Virus record (IMG/VR): IMGVR_UViG_3300032294_001948
Span: 1-32,629 of that record
Strand: one strand, 5' to 3'
Length of the DNA: 32,629 nucleotides
Source: a virus
Part shown: piece by piece, positions 23,484-30,198 of the stretch
How the letters are laid out: the number at the start of each line of letters is the position of its first letter
How positions within the stretch are numbered: position 1 is the first letter of the stretch
The notes under the pieces: generated by a model
Database searches by the model: none
Told to the model about the DNA's origin: nothing
What the model saw: the letters and a program-made list of their open reading frames with translations, nothing else
Translations under genes and position numbers: made by a program

Positions 23484-24716
23484 ATGATGATGATTCAACT
23501 TCGCCCCCACCAGCAACGTGCTCTGGATGCCCTTGCCAAGTACCTGAAAGGGCAAGTGATTATCCCAACTGCCGGTGGCAAGACTAATGTTGCTATCTTT
23601 GATGCTATGCGTGAGTTTCAATCTGATGCTCCTAAGACCATTGTAGTGGTTGCTCCTCGCATTCTGCTTGCTGAGCAGTTGTCTGCTGAGTTTTTGGAGT
23701 TTATCACTAACGTTGCCGTGCTGCACGTTCACAGTGGTGAAACTCATCACATCAGCACGACCAAACCTTCTGAGATCTACAACTGGTCCCGTCGTGCTTA
23801 CAAGCATCAACTGATCTTCACCACCTACAACTCTCTACAACGTCTGCAACAGGCAGATATTCACGTCGATACTATCTACTTTGATGAAGCACATAACAGC
23901 GTTCAGCGTCACTTTTTTCCAGCAACCGAGCACTTTGCTTCTACTGCTAACCGCTGCTACTTCTTCACTGCTACTCCTAAGCATTCTGCTACTATTTCCA
24001 AACCTGGCATGAATGACGCTGCCGTTTATGGCAATGTGATTTGCAATGTTCCTGCTCCTGAACTGGTGGAAGGTGGTTTCATTGTTCCTCCTAAGGTTGT
24101 GGTGCAGCAGTTTGAGATGCTCGGTAAGGGTCAGATCGTTGCTGATGTTGACTGTGAGAATCTGATTCAGACCATCGATGCTCAGGAAGTGGGTAAGGTT
24201 CTGATCTGTTCTAAGGCAACCAAACAGATTCAGAATCTGGTTTCTCAGACTGATTTCTGTAAGCAACTGGAAGAGCGTGGTTTCTCTTGGATGTATATTA
24301 CTTCCAAGACTGGTGCTGTGATTGATGGTCAGAAGGTTAATCGTGAGGTGTTCTTTGACACTCTGAGTGCTTGGGGTAAGGATGACTCTAAGAAGTTTGT
24401 TGTTCTGCACCACAGCATTCTCAGTGAGGGTATCAACGTTTCTGGTCTGGAAGCGGTGCTGTTCATGCGTTCTATGGACTATATTGGTATCTCTCAGACC
24501 ATCGGGCGGGTGATCCGCCTCCACAAGGACGATGCAGAGGGTCTCAGCAGCGGCAGGATCGCCCCTGGTGCCGTTGAAACCTACACCAAGTCCTTTGGGT
24601 TGGTCTGCATCCCTGTCTACTCTTCTGTGGGCGTTAGCACCGCCCGTAAGGTGCAAGCGGTGGTGGACACCGTGTTCAATCAAGGATTGCCAGCCATCAG
24701 CGTTGTCAAACGCTAA
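23484..24716 (+). CDS. SF2 DEAH-box helicase
   Basis: This 410-residue protein starts at the first of three ATGs; the frame is open further upstream only across the terminator and promoter. Visible motifs are RPHQ (7-10), Walker A PTAGGKT (28-34), DEAH (134-137), motif III TAT (162-164), and motif VI QTIGRVIR (338-345). The protein thus has both RecA-like lobes of an SF2 helicase or translocase. It is smaller than T4 UvsW (about 500 residues), a relative with the same motifs, and could also be a type III restriction or defence-type helicase. The gene is clearly richer in GC than its neighbours (29 of 60 at 24061-24120, 34 of 60 at 24481-24540), which suggests separate acquisition. Confidence 0.88.
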   Translation: MMMIQLRPHQQRALDALAKYLKGQVIIPTAGGKTNVAIFDAMREFQSDAPKTIVVVAPRILLAEQLSAEFLEFITNVAVLHVHSGETHHISTTKPSEIYNWSRRAYKHQLIFTTYNSLQRLQQADIHVDTIYFDEAHNSVQRHFFPATEHFASTANRCYFFTATPKHSATISKPGMNDAAVYGNVICNVPAPELVEGGFIVPPKVVVQQFEMLGKGQIVADVDCENLIQTIDAQEVGKVLICSKATKQIQNLVSQTDFCKQLEERGFSWMYITSKTGAVIDGQKVNREVFFDTLSAWGKDDSKKFVVLHHSILSEGINVSGLEAVLFMRSMDYIGISQTIGRVIRLHKDDAEGLSSGRIAPGAVETYTKSFGLVCIPVYSSVGVSTARKVQAVVDTVFNQGLPAISVVKR

Positions 24717-24739
24717 TTCTCAATCACTATTAAATTAAA

Positions 24740-25426
24740 ATGAACCTTACAGATTTTATTACTACTACATTTACAAATCCTAATTCAACTAAAAGAACTA
24801 AAATTCTCAACGAATGTATTTTAGATGAGTTCAAGAAAGATAATCCACAATATGCAATGTTAAATTGGAAATATGAATGTAAATTGCGAGACAGTTATAA
24901 TTTAAAAAATAAGGACGAAAATGGTAATTGGGATGGAACGTGGTCATTTCATAAAAAATATGGATTTTTTCAGGTAGATATTGCTGGTTTTGATGATAAT
25001 AATATTCCAAAAATTGTTATTCTGAATAAATCGCTTAACAATAATATTCTTCAAAATATTTTTAACTATCCAAATACCACTCTTGGAGAAGCAGATCGTC
25101 TTCTTTTAGGTCCTCATAGGAATGACATTGAGCAATTATTTTTTGTTACAATTTATCCAAATAAAACACCTTATTTTTATGAGGGTGGTAAAATTAAAAG
25201 AATTGAAAACGTAGTTGAAAGAATGAAATGGGCTGATGCGAGTGAAATGCTTTATGAAAAATATGGTGACAAAATTAAACTTGTGGTGTATACTTATGAT
25301 ATCAATGATTTAAGTCAATATACACACAAATCTCAATTTCAACAAGGAATTACTATTTCCAATTTGCAGAAGTATGAATCAGATTTTTCAAGGCGATTGT
25401 ATTCAGATTATGTCCACACTTCCTGA
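24740..25426 (+). CDS. Unknown AT-rich protein, possible PD-(D/E)XK-like nuclease
   Basis: This is a 228-residue protein with no confident match. A segment KYECKLRDSYNLKN (44-57) is followed by FFQVDIAGFDDNN (76-88) and KIVILNKSL (91-99). This spacing of Glu/Asp, Asp80 and Lys97 recalls a PD-(D/E)XK nuclease core, but the usual E-x-K is L-N-K here, so the fold is only a suggestion. The rest is mixed helices and strands (QLFFVTIYPNKTPYF). Base composition is low in GC (16 of 60 at 24841-24900), unlike the helicase before it. It overlaps a methyltransferase by 53 nt, the arrangement expected of a restriction-modification pair, which is why a nuclease was considered. Confidence 0.6.
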   Translation: MNLTDFITTTFTNPNSTKRTKILNECILDEFKKDNPQYAMLNWKYECKLRDSYNLKNKDENGNWDGTWSFHKKYGFFQVDIAGFDDNNIPKIVILNKSLNNNILQNIFNYPNTTLGEADRLLLGPHRNDIEQLFFVTIYPNKTPYFYEGGKIKRIENVVERMKWADASEMLYEKYGDKIKLVVYTYDINDLSQYTHKSQFQQGITISNLQKYESDFSRRLYSDYVHTS

Positions 25427-26192
25427 TGGTTGTGTGGATATGGTCTTTTGCGATTTACCCTATGGAACTACCCAGAATGATTGGGATTGTTTGATTCCAT
25501 TTGATCAGTTGTGGGATCAATACCATCGTGTTGTAAAGGAGAATGGTGCTATTGTTCTCACTGCACAACCACCTTTTGATAAGGTGCTTGCCTGCTCTAA
25601 CTTGAAGTATTTTAAGTATGAGTGGATCTGGGAGAAGAATAAGGCAACTGGACACTTAAATGCCAAGAAGATGCCTATGAAAGCACACGAAAATGTGCTG
25701 GTGTTTTACCGTAAACTGCCAACATACAATCCCCAGATGACACATGGACATAAACCGATGAATGCGGTGCTACCGAAGGACCAGTTGCCCCCTCCCGACA
25801 GAAAACGCAATTATAATCATGTTGAGAAACGTCTGGGAAATCCTGGTGGTGGAACTACACGATATCCCCGTGATGTTCTGCAATTTCCTGTTATTAACAA
25901 CGATGATCCGTTGAAATTTCATCCAACACAGAAACCTGTACCCCTTATTGAATATTTTATCAGGACATATAGTAACGAAGGTGATGTAATTCTGGATAAT
26001 TGTATGGGTTCTGGGTCAACAATTATTGCCTGTAAGAATACAAATCGCCAGTATATCGGCATTGAGAACGATCCAGAGTATTTTGAAAAAGCACGGGAGT
26101 GGGTGGAGACCTATGACAAAATTGATCCCTTTGTGACAGATGAAGAAGTGGCACAACCCATTATGAATCCACTGCTCTCTGCACTAAAATAA
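25374..26192 (+). CDS. N4/N6 DNA methyltransferase (beta-class order)
   Basis: This 272-residue protein starts with the usual lead-in GDCIQIMSTLPDGCVDMVFC and then DLPYGTTQNDW (motif IV, D27-Y30). Motif IV precedes the AdoMet-binding motif, as in the N6/N4 (PF01555-type) methyltransferases. HPTQKP (183-188) is the typical motif X-like site, followed by motif I DNCMGSGST (208-216) and motif II with E231 in YIGIEND. All parts look intact, so this should be an active adenine-N6 or cytosine-N4 methylase. It may protect phage DNA from host restriction or pair with the overlapping upstream gene. The ATG at 25374 is needed because the lead-in is part of the family pattern. Confidence 0.88.
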   Translation: MNQIFQGDCIQIMSTLPDGCVDMVFCDLPYGTTQNDWDCLIPFDQLWDQYHRVVKENGAIVLTAQPPFDKVLACSNLKYFKYEWIWEKNKATGHLNAKKMPMKAHENVLVFYRKLPTYNPQMTHGHKPMNAVLPKDQLPPPDRKRNYNHVEKRLGNPGGGTTRYPRDVLQFPVINNDDPLKFHPTQKPVPLIEYFIRTYSNEGDVILDNCMGSGSTIIACKNTNRQYIGIENDPEYFEKAREWVETYDKIDPFVTDEEVAQPIMNPLLSALK

Positions 26193-26214
26193 CAAAGTAA
26201 TCAGGAGAAATCCA

Positions 26215-26358
26215 ATGCGCTGCAAAGTTCAACTTTTCGTTGCTGGTAAGGTCTTCGATGAGATCGTGGAAGCACGTGATTATCAGGATGCAAAGAGAAC
26301 TGCACTTGCTCGTAATCCCAGTGCAAAAGTAATCGGTGTAACTGCGGTATTCGGATGA
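26215..26358 (+). CDS. Small conserved-type protein, function unknown
   Basis: This 47-residue protein has a strong ribosome-binding sequence (AGGAGA, 26203-26208, 6 nt from ATG). The sequence has a strand, VQLFVAGKVFDEIVEARDY, and a helix, QDAKRTALARNPSAKV, then a closing strand. It is similar to small proteins I associate with cyanophage genomes, but no function is known to me. It leads the long operon of tiny genes and overlaps the next ORF by 4 nt. Confidence 0.75.
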   Translation: MRCKVQLFVAGKVFDEIVEARDYQDAKRTALARNPSAKVIGVTAVFG

Positions 26359-26603
26359 CTGAAAAGTTTTTAAAACCTTTTATTCCCTCTCCTGGTATTT
26401 TAAGTTCTAAACCAGGAGATCCAGAAGGGTATGTAACCAAGGATGGAATGTGGGCAGCAGTTCCTTTTGGTAAAAAATTTGTCATTGTGCATAATGGGCA
26501 GCAAGTTCATGTCGCTAACAATTACAAAGCAGCAAGAACTTATATCTCAAAAGAAATCAAATCTGCCAAAAGAGCAGCAACAACACTAGAAAAGTTTCTA
26601 TGA
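26355..26603 (+). CDS. Small basic protein, function unknown
   Basis: This 82-residue protein begins MTEKFLKPFIPSPGILSSKP. The middle has a strand pair (MWAAVPFGKKFVIVHNGQQV), and the end is a basic helix rich in Lys, Arg and Ala (KEIKSAKRAATTLEKFL). Nucleic-acid binding is possible from the charge, but there is no recognised domain. Its ATG overlaps the previous stop and its own stop overlaps the next ATG, so it is probably translationally coupled on both sides. Confidence 0.7.
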   Translation: MTEKFLKPFIPSPGILSSKPGDPEGYVTKDGMWAAVPFGKKFVIVHNGQQVHVANNYKAARTYISKEIKSAKRAATTLEKFL

Positions 26604-26830
26604 AACTTCTACCAATTCTCTTTCTACCATTTATTTCTTTACCTACACAAGCAATCACGTGGGATCAATTTTGGGCACCATTTACATATGATCGATCTTA
26701 TTATAGAGAATATATTCCAATTTGCAGGGAACGCATTGTTCACGAAGAATATGTTCCTGGTAATCGGTGGAGATCTGGTTATGTTAGGAGGTGGACAGAA
26801 GTTGTAAGAGTTCCTTGTGACCCTTATTAA
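26600..26830 (+). CDS. Small exported protein with signal peptide
   Basis: This 76-residue protein starts with a signal peptide: Lys2, a hydrophobic core (LLPILFLPFISLP), and a likely signal peptidase I site after TQA (residue 18). The mature part is about 58 residues with aromatic and basic residues (WDQFWAPFTYDRSYYREY, RSGYVRRWTEVVRVPCDPY). It has two Cys that could form a disulfide in the periplasm. No lipobox is present. A phage protein sent to the host periplasm could act in superinfection exclusion or lysis, but nothing in the sequence decides this. Confidence 0.7.
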   Translation: MKLLPILFLPFISLPTQAITWDQFWAPFTYDRSYYREYIPICRERIVHEEYVPGNRWRSGYVRRWTEVVRVPCDPY

Positions 26831-26853
26831 ATAGTACAACTACAACAAAAATT

Positions 26854-27033
26854 ATGGACAAAGAAGAAAAACGTCACCGTGCTCTGGGACTTTTTGTAGA
26901 GAGTGTTCTAAAACCAGATCACGAACTTCGTCAATGTGCCCATAATCAAAAATGTTACAATGAACTCCTTGAATGGAGACAAGAAGTGTTAGACTATCTA
27001 AACTCACGTAGAGAGCAGGAGTTTAGTGAATGA
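26854..27033 (+). CDS. Small helical protein, function unknown
   Basis: This 59-residue protein, starting MDKEEKRHRALGLFVESVLK, was found in the interval before the next ORF. It is mostly charged helices, ending WRQEVLDYLNSRREQEF, and has two Cys (Cys28, Cys34). It follows a 23-nt gap and overlaps the next gene through ATGA. There is no clear ribosome-binding sequence. No family was recognised. Confidence 0.6.
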   Translation: MDKEEKRHRALGLFVESVLKPDHELRQCAHNQKCYNELLEWRQEVLDYLNSRREQEFSE

Positions 27034-27263
27034 CTTCTTATTACATATGGATATTACTTTTTACAGTGGTCGCTTATCTGATTGTAACGGATAATAGCGT
27101 TGCTGCTGCTTTTTATTATCTCACAAAGTTAGCAAAATCTAACTTTGAAAAACAAAAGTGGTGGATTCTCAATAACCCACGTAATCCTGTGGTAAAATAT
27201 CTAATGTGGCGTCGTTCTATGAAACTCGCAAAAGAGTTGATGAACGAATACAAAAATAAATAA
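27030..27263 (+). CDS. Small membrane protein
   Basis: This 77-residue protein has an N-terminal hydrophobic helix (YYIWILLFTVVAYLIV, about residues 4-19), and a second weaker one (SVAAAFYYLTKLA). A basic cytoplasmic-type tail follows (KYLMWRRSMKLAKELMNEYKNK). The charge pattern suggests the tail faces the cytoplasm. It could be a holin-like or host-membrane-modifying protein, but one strong helix alone is not diagnostic. It overlaps the gene before it by 4 nt and is followed by one of the few real gaps in the operon. Confidence 0.65.
   Translation: MTSYYIWILLFTVVAYLIVTDNSVAAAFYYLTKLAKSNFEKQKWWILNNPRNPVVKYLMWRRSMKLAKELMNEYKNK
27255..27262 (+). promoter_or_regulatory. Possible T4-type late promoter within small-gene operon
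   Basis: AATAAATA matches the late octamer at seven of eight bases and overlaps the stop codon of the previous gene. It lies 21 nt before the next ATG, in a rare 20-nt intergenic gap. Chance occurrence is possible in AT-rich DNA. Confidence 0.3.
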
Positions 27264-27283
27264 CCCTATATCTGGTAATACAT

Positions 27284-27598
27284 ATGCTCTCTACACAATA
27301 TCGCCTGCGCCTTGAAGCAATCTGTGAAAAGATTGTTCTTCATGAAGAGGTGAGTTTAGAAGATATGATTTGGTGTGAGAAGTTAGCAAAATCAAATCGT
27401 TCTGCTGGAACTATGCTTCGTCAGGCAAGACGTAAGGCAGAAAATCCTAATATGGATGAGATGGATGACTTTCTAAATGCAATGGATATTGGTGGTCTGG
27501 GGCATGAAAGATTTGGTAAAAGATCTTTTGAAAGTGTAGATGATATGATAGACTGGTGGACGGAAGAAAAACCAGATGATTGGAGACAAAGGGATTGA
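27284..27598 (+). CDS. Small acidic protein, function unknown
   Basis: This 104-residue protein is mostly helical with charged residues: RLRLEAICEKIVLHEEVSLE, SAGTMLRQARRKAENPNMDE, and an acidic C-terminus (SVDDMIDWWTEEKPDDWRQ). No domain was recognised. The paired helices suggest a small interaction protein. It starts after a 20-nt gap with a late-promoter-like element and ends 1 nt before the next start. Confidence 0.65.
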   Translation: MLSTQYRLRLEAICEKIVLHEEVSLEDMIWCEKLAKSNRSAGTMLRQARRKAENPNMDEMDDFLNAMDIGGLGHERFGKRSFESVDDMIDWWTEEKPDDWRQRD

Positions 27599-27599
27599 T

Positions 27600-27785
27600 A
27601 TGAAACCTAACTTTCGTAAAGTATTGGAGATGGCACTTGAAGAAGGTGTTCGATTTGGATACAATCGTGTCCATAAACATGTAGAAAATCCGCACGAAGA
27701 TGCTGTGGTTGATTGTGTAGTTGAGAGTGCTATGAACTCTCTGTATGAATGGTTTGATTTTGAGGATGAGCATAAAAATGACTGA
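27600..27785 (+). CDS. Small protein, function unknown
   Basis: This 61-residue protein reads MKPNFRKVLEMALEEGVRFG at its start. The frame is open eight codons further upstream, but this ATG is favoured because it begins right after the previous stop. It has helical segments and an acidic end (LYEWFDFEDEHKND). Histidines cluster in RVHKHVENPHEDA, which may bind metal, though no known motif is met. It overlaps the next gene by 8 nt. Confidence 0.6.
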   Translation: MKPNFRKVLEMALEEGVRFGYNRVHKHVENPHEDAVVDCVVESAMNSLYEWFDFEDEHKND

Positions 27786-27972
27786 TAGAGCACAAGAGTT
27801 TATGAATGCAGTATGGCAGCGCAGAAACGAAGGTGCTGATACTGAGGAAAAATTGGTTGCAGCAATTCTTTCACTTGCTGCTGAAAATGTGAAGTATTAC
27901 AATGCTCAAAACGACATGATAGTCTTGGATAAGAATGATATGTTACAACTTGCTCAGGAACTTGTACAATGA
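27778..27972 (+). CDS. Small helical protein, function unknown
   Basis: This 64-residue protein, chosen from ATG 27778, starts MTDRAQEFMNAVWQRRNEGA. It is almost wholly helical (EEKLVAAILSLAAENVKYY, KNDMLQLAQELVQ). No domain was recognised. The ATG overlaps the stop of the upstream gene, and its stop overlaps the next start by 4 nt, which marks it as a coupled operon member. Confidence 0.62.
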   Translation: MTDRAQEFMNAVWQRRNEGADTEEKLVAAILSLAAENVKYYNAQNDMIVLDKNDMLQLAQELVQ

Positions 27973-28268
27973 ACTTAATTAAATTCAATAAACGCAAATT
28001 TTTGATTAAGTATAATCATCGTGAAGACTTTGGACACGAATGGTATATTCAGATTATCAATATCAAGCGTTGGAGTTTGATTCAAGCATCTGTAAGTTGG
28101 AATGATTATCCATCTTGGCCTTATCTACAAATCAAGTCTGGATCTGGTGATGTATTGAGTATTCTATTTTGGGCATATAAGTTTGGATTTGATATTGATT
28201 TTATCTCCCGTACTTGGAATTGGGATCATTTGGAGGAACTAGATGAAGACGAAACTGAACTGGTTTGA
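27969..28268 (+). CDS. Small aromatic-rich protein, function unknown
   Basis: This 99-residue protein has a basic start (MNLIKFNKRKFLIKYNHRED) and an aromatic middle with many Trp and Tyr (HEWYIQIINIKRWSL, SWNDYPSWPYLQIKSGSGD). It ends in an acidic tail (HLEELDEDETELV). The alternating strands suggest a small beta sheet. No family was recognised. The next gene begins inside its 3' end with a 26-nt overlap. Confidence 0.62.
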   Translation: MNLIKFNKRKFLIKYNHREDFGHEWYIQIINIKRWSLIQASVSWNDYPSWPYLQIKSGSGDVLSILFWAYKFGFDIDFISRTWNWDHLEELDEDETELV

Positions 28269-28590
28269 GTATTATTTTGGACACTGTTTCCAGACTGGTT
28301 GGAGAGAGATCTGGAACAACTTTAAGATGTGGAGAGATCTCATCAGTGGAAACTATGCTGATTATGCTCTGTTAAAAACTGATGATCCGTATGAAGAATG
28401 TTATCAGTGGTTCTGGTGTAGCATCAATATGGATGAAACATATCCAAAAGAGTTTCTAGAATATCTGATGGAAATGTGTGACAGAATTGATCGGGGTGAA
28501 GAGAAATTGATTCCATTGGATGAAGATTTCTTTGATAGAATAAAAGAACTTACTGATGGTGTGGAGTTAAATGATGAAGACTTTACCTGA
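28243..28590 (+). CDS. Small acidic protein, function unknown
   Basis: This 115-residue protein has aromatic helices at the start (LNWFEYYFGHCFQTGWREIW, NNFKMWRDLISGNYADY). It then has YQWFWCSINMDETYPKEF and an acidic end (KELTDGVELNDEDFT). I do not recognise a family. It overlaps the previous gene by 26 nt and the next by 20 nt, so the reading frames are tightly interlocked. Confidence 0.62.
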   Translation: MKTKLNWFEYYFGHCFQTGWREIWNNFKMWRDLISGNYADYALLKTDDPYEECYQWFWCSINMDETYPKEFLEYLMEMCDRIDRGEEKLIPLDEDFFDRIKELTDGVELNDEDFT

Positions 28591-28774
28591 TAAGAAAGCA
28601 TTGGATATTATGTGGACAGTGGCAACGTCGTCCAGTATAGAAACTGGTACACGACCCCATTACGGGTTTGCCTACCTGTTGTATGATTACCTCACAGACA
28701 ACCTCAAAAACAAGTATGGAGTCGAACTCTGCTATGAACCTCAAAGAGAAGAAAGCACTACTCAAGAAACTTGA
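28571..28774 (+). CDS. Small protein, function unknown
   Basis: This 67-residue protein starts MMKTLPDKKALDIMWTVATS. Two consecutive ATGs make the exact start uncertain by one codon. It has a helix (FAYLLYDYLTDNLKNKYGV) and a polar end. No domain was recognised. It overlaps its neighbours by 20 nt upstream and 41 nt downstream, so the 41-nt shared stretch encodes two proteins at once if both starts are right. Confidence 0.55.
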   Translation: MMKTLPDKKALDIMWTVATSSSIETGTRPHYGFAYLLYDYLTDNLKNKYGVELCYEPQREESTTQET

Positions 28775-29006
28775 AACCGTTGGAACCACCTGTATGGATT
28801 GTGGACAAAAGTATGGTGTCTATTCAGTCGGTTGTTCATCTGTCTGGAATGGTAAGTGTGGTGTTTGTGGCGAAGACAAACGTGTAACTGAAAGTCGTGA
28901 CTTTGCTTATTTTATCACTGGTATTCGCAAACTGAAACTGGAAATCCAAAATGAGAAAAATCAAAGTAAAACCAATAAGCAGCAAGGCGAAGAACCGTCT
29001 TGCTAA
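28734..29006 (+). CDS. Small zinc-finger-like protein
   Basis: This 90-residue protein reads MNLKEKKALLKKLETVGTTC at its start. Upstream in-frame ATGs at 28668 and 28716 exist but are within the previous gene. It has CMDC (about residues 20-23), later CGVCG (about residues 44-48) and a central Cys, giving a CxxC...CxxC zinc-binding layout. A basic helix follows (GIRKLKLEIQNEKNQS), and the C-terminus is low complexity, where it overlaps the next gene by 56 nt. Zinc-dependent nucleic-acid or protein binding is plausible, but the family is not known to me. Confidence 0.58.
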   Translation: MNLKEKKALLKKLETVGTTCMDCGQKYGVYSVGCSSVWNGKCGVCGEDKRVTESRDFAYFITGIRKLKLEIQNEKNQSKTNKQQGEEPSC

Positions 29007-29166
29007 CCTTATGGATAATAATCCTGTCTGTATTGTAGAACAGGACACTGGTGATGAGTTGTTTTTAGCATCAGAAAATCGTAAATACTTTTTCTGGATT
29101 AGCACTCGTACTGGTACTAACCGTTTTGGTGACAAATCTGACGCACATTGGGAGGTTATTGAATGA
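28951..29166 (+). CDS. Small basic-start protein, function unknown
   Basis: This 71-residue protein begins MRKIKVKPISSKAKNRLANL and then forms strands (NPVCIVEQDTGDELFLAS, KYFFWISTRTGTNRFGD) typical of a small beta barrel. No domain was recognised. The first 56 nt overlap the previous gene. A later start at ATG 29010 is possible and would remove the overlap, but the basic N-terminal stretch would then be lost. It overlaps the next ATG by 4 nt. Confidence 0.55.
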   Translation: MRKIKVKPISSKAKNRLANLMDNNPVCIVEQDTGDELFLASENRKYFFWISTRTGTNRFGDKSDAHWEVIE

Positions 29167-29444
29167 GTTTTTCTAAGACTGTTTCTGTTGTTGCTGCACT
29201 TGCAAGTATTTTCAGTGTTGGTGTGGCAAGTTGGAAAATGTCTGAAGAGATTAAAAAGGAACAAACTAATCCTCTTGAAGAAAAAATTCAACAACTTGAA
29301 AAGCAACTTGAAGAAGCAACGACACAAAAACCAGTTGAGCAAGTGGCACCAGCTCCACAAATAATCGCACCACAACCTGTTATAGTACCACCAGTAACAC
29401 CATCACCACCTCCTCCTCCTGTTCCCGAAAATGACACTCCTTGA
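29163..29444 (+). CDS. Membrane-anchored coiled-coil, proline-rich protein
   Basis: This 93-residue protein has an N-terminal hydrophobic helix (TVSVVAALASIFSVGVAS, about 6-23), an acidic/basic coiled coil (LEEKIQQLEKQLEEA, about 38-52), and a proline-rich end (PPPPPVPEN). The layout is N-terminal anchor plus coiled coil, as in inner-membrane spanins, but the proline-rich tail is unusual for that. A matching outer-membrane partner is not evident, so the lysis role is only a suggestion. It overlaps the next gene by 14 nt. Confidence 0.6.
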   Translation: MSFSKTVSVVAALASIFSVGVASWKMSEEIKKEQTNPLEEKIQQLEKQLEEATTQKPVEQVAPAPQIIAPQPVIVPPVTPSPPPPPVPENDTP

Positions 29445-29637
29445 TACACTTGAATACTTCATTGATGATACTCAGGCACATCTTTCTGATATTGAATGGG
29501 AAATCCGTGAAGAAACAAACTATGATGATGATGGACATCAGGAACGCATGGAACAGTTCTGTGAAGAGTATGATGAACACAAAGAACGACTAGAAGATCT
29601 TAAAACCATCAAATCTATTATTGGGGCACAAAAATGA
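29431..29637 (+). CDS. Small acidic helical protein, function unknown
   Basis: This 68-residue protein starts MTLLDTLEYFIDDTQAHLSD and is very acidic, with helices through the whole length (MEQFCEEYDEHKERLEDLKT). It may form a small helical bundle or coiled coil. The last residues are IIGAQK. No domain was recognised. It overlaps the gene before it by 14 nt and the next by 4 nt. Confidence 0.62.
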   Translation: MTLLDTLEYFIDDTQAHLSDIEWEIREETNYDDDGHQERMEQFCEEYDEHKERLEDLKTIKSIIGAQK

Positions 29638-29831
29638 CTTACGACCAACTCTATGAGCACATTACCTTTTATGTTGCTCAAGAACTTGATACCAAGCGTA
29701 AATCGTGTCTCATCCTTGGTGCTGTTATGGAGTTTATGCTTGATTGCCTTGATGAAGGTGTAGACCCACGAACACTTGATATGACTGGTTTTGTGAACGA
29801 AAAACTTGATGAATTGGAGGCAGTAAAATGA
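29634..29831 (+). CDS. Small helical protein, function unknown
   Basis: This 65-residue protein is helical (TYDQLYEHITFYVAQELDTK, CLILGAVMEFMLDCLDEG) with a closing acidic helix (TGFVNEKLDELEAV). It is linked to both neighbours by 4-nt stop/start overlaps. No family was recognised. The even helix pattern suggests a small bundle, but function cannot be read from it. Confidence 0.62.
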   Translation: MTYDQLYEHITFYVAQELDTKRKSCLILGAVMEFMLDCLDEGVDPRTLDMTGFVNEKLDELEAVK

Positions 29832-30130
29832 GCGGCGGACATTTTGGTTATTGTGGATACGATTACTACAAGGTGGCACAGTTTGCTGATGAGTTGGAAG
29901 AAGAAATCCAAAACAACGGTAAAGGCAAATATGAAGATAGAACTTATGGTCAGGAATGGTATCCAGATCACGAACCAGAAGTGATTGAGTATCTGAAAGA
30001 ACAACTTCCCAAGATGCGTAAGATGGCAGAGATCATGAGACATATTGACTATTTGTATAGTGGCGATCACGGTGATGACAGTTTCATGGAGCGTGTGAAG
30101 GAAGTAGAAGAGGAATACAAGGACACTTGA
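29828..30130 (+). CDS. MSGGHF-type conserved phage protein
   Basis: This 100-residue protein begins MSGGHFGYCGYDYYKVAQFA, a distinctive opening shared by a widespread family of small phage proteins of unknown function. It has an acidic helix (FADELEEEIQNNGKG), then EVIEYLKEQLPKMRKMAEIM, and a segment HIDYLYSGDHGDDSFMERV that is typical of the same family. It is the last gene before the terminator at 30142. I know of no assigned role for the family. Confidence 0.75.
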   Translation: MSGGHFGYCGYDYYKVAQFADELEEEIQNNGKGKYEDRTYGQEWYPDHEPEVIEYLKEQLPKMRKMAEIMRHIDYLYSGDHGDDSFMERVKEVEEEYKDT

Positions 30131-30141
30131 ATAACTGGCAC

Positions 30142-30167
30142 AGGGCATCTTCACAGGTGCCCTTTTT
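30142..30167 (+). terminator. Rho-independent terminator
   Basis: AGGGCATCT (30142-30150) pairs with AGGTGCCCT (30155-30163) around the 4-base loop TCAC, with one G/T pair. Five T (30163-30167) follow, the first being the last stem base. A TATAAT begins 5 nt later, so transcription is ended and restarted at one site. Confidence 0.8.
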
Positions 30168-30171
30168 GTCG

Positions 30172-30177
30172 TATAAT
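30172..30177 (+). promoter_or_regulatory. -10 element after terminator
   Basis: A perfect TATAAT stands 4 nt after the terminator T tract, as at 23462. The expected -35 position falls within the hairpin (30149-30154, CTTCAC) and fits the consensus poorly, so an activator or phage-modified polymerase may be needed. The first gene downstream starts at 30199. Confidence 0.55.
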
Positions 30178-30198
30178 AACTTCAGTTCAAACAAACCG

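Noticed and set aside
23835-24683. A 282-codon open frame on the minus strand
   Set aside because: It lies fully antisense to the helicase, whose Walker A, DEAH and motif VI are unmistakable. The long antisense frame is a by-product of its GC-rich codons.
23484-24716. Helicase as UvsW
   Set aside because: It shares SF2 motifs, but it is shorter than UvsW, differs in composition from the phage core genes and sits with methyltransferases, so I did not assign the symbol.
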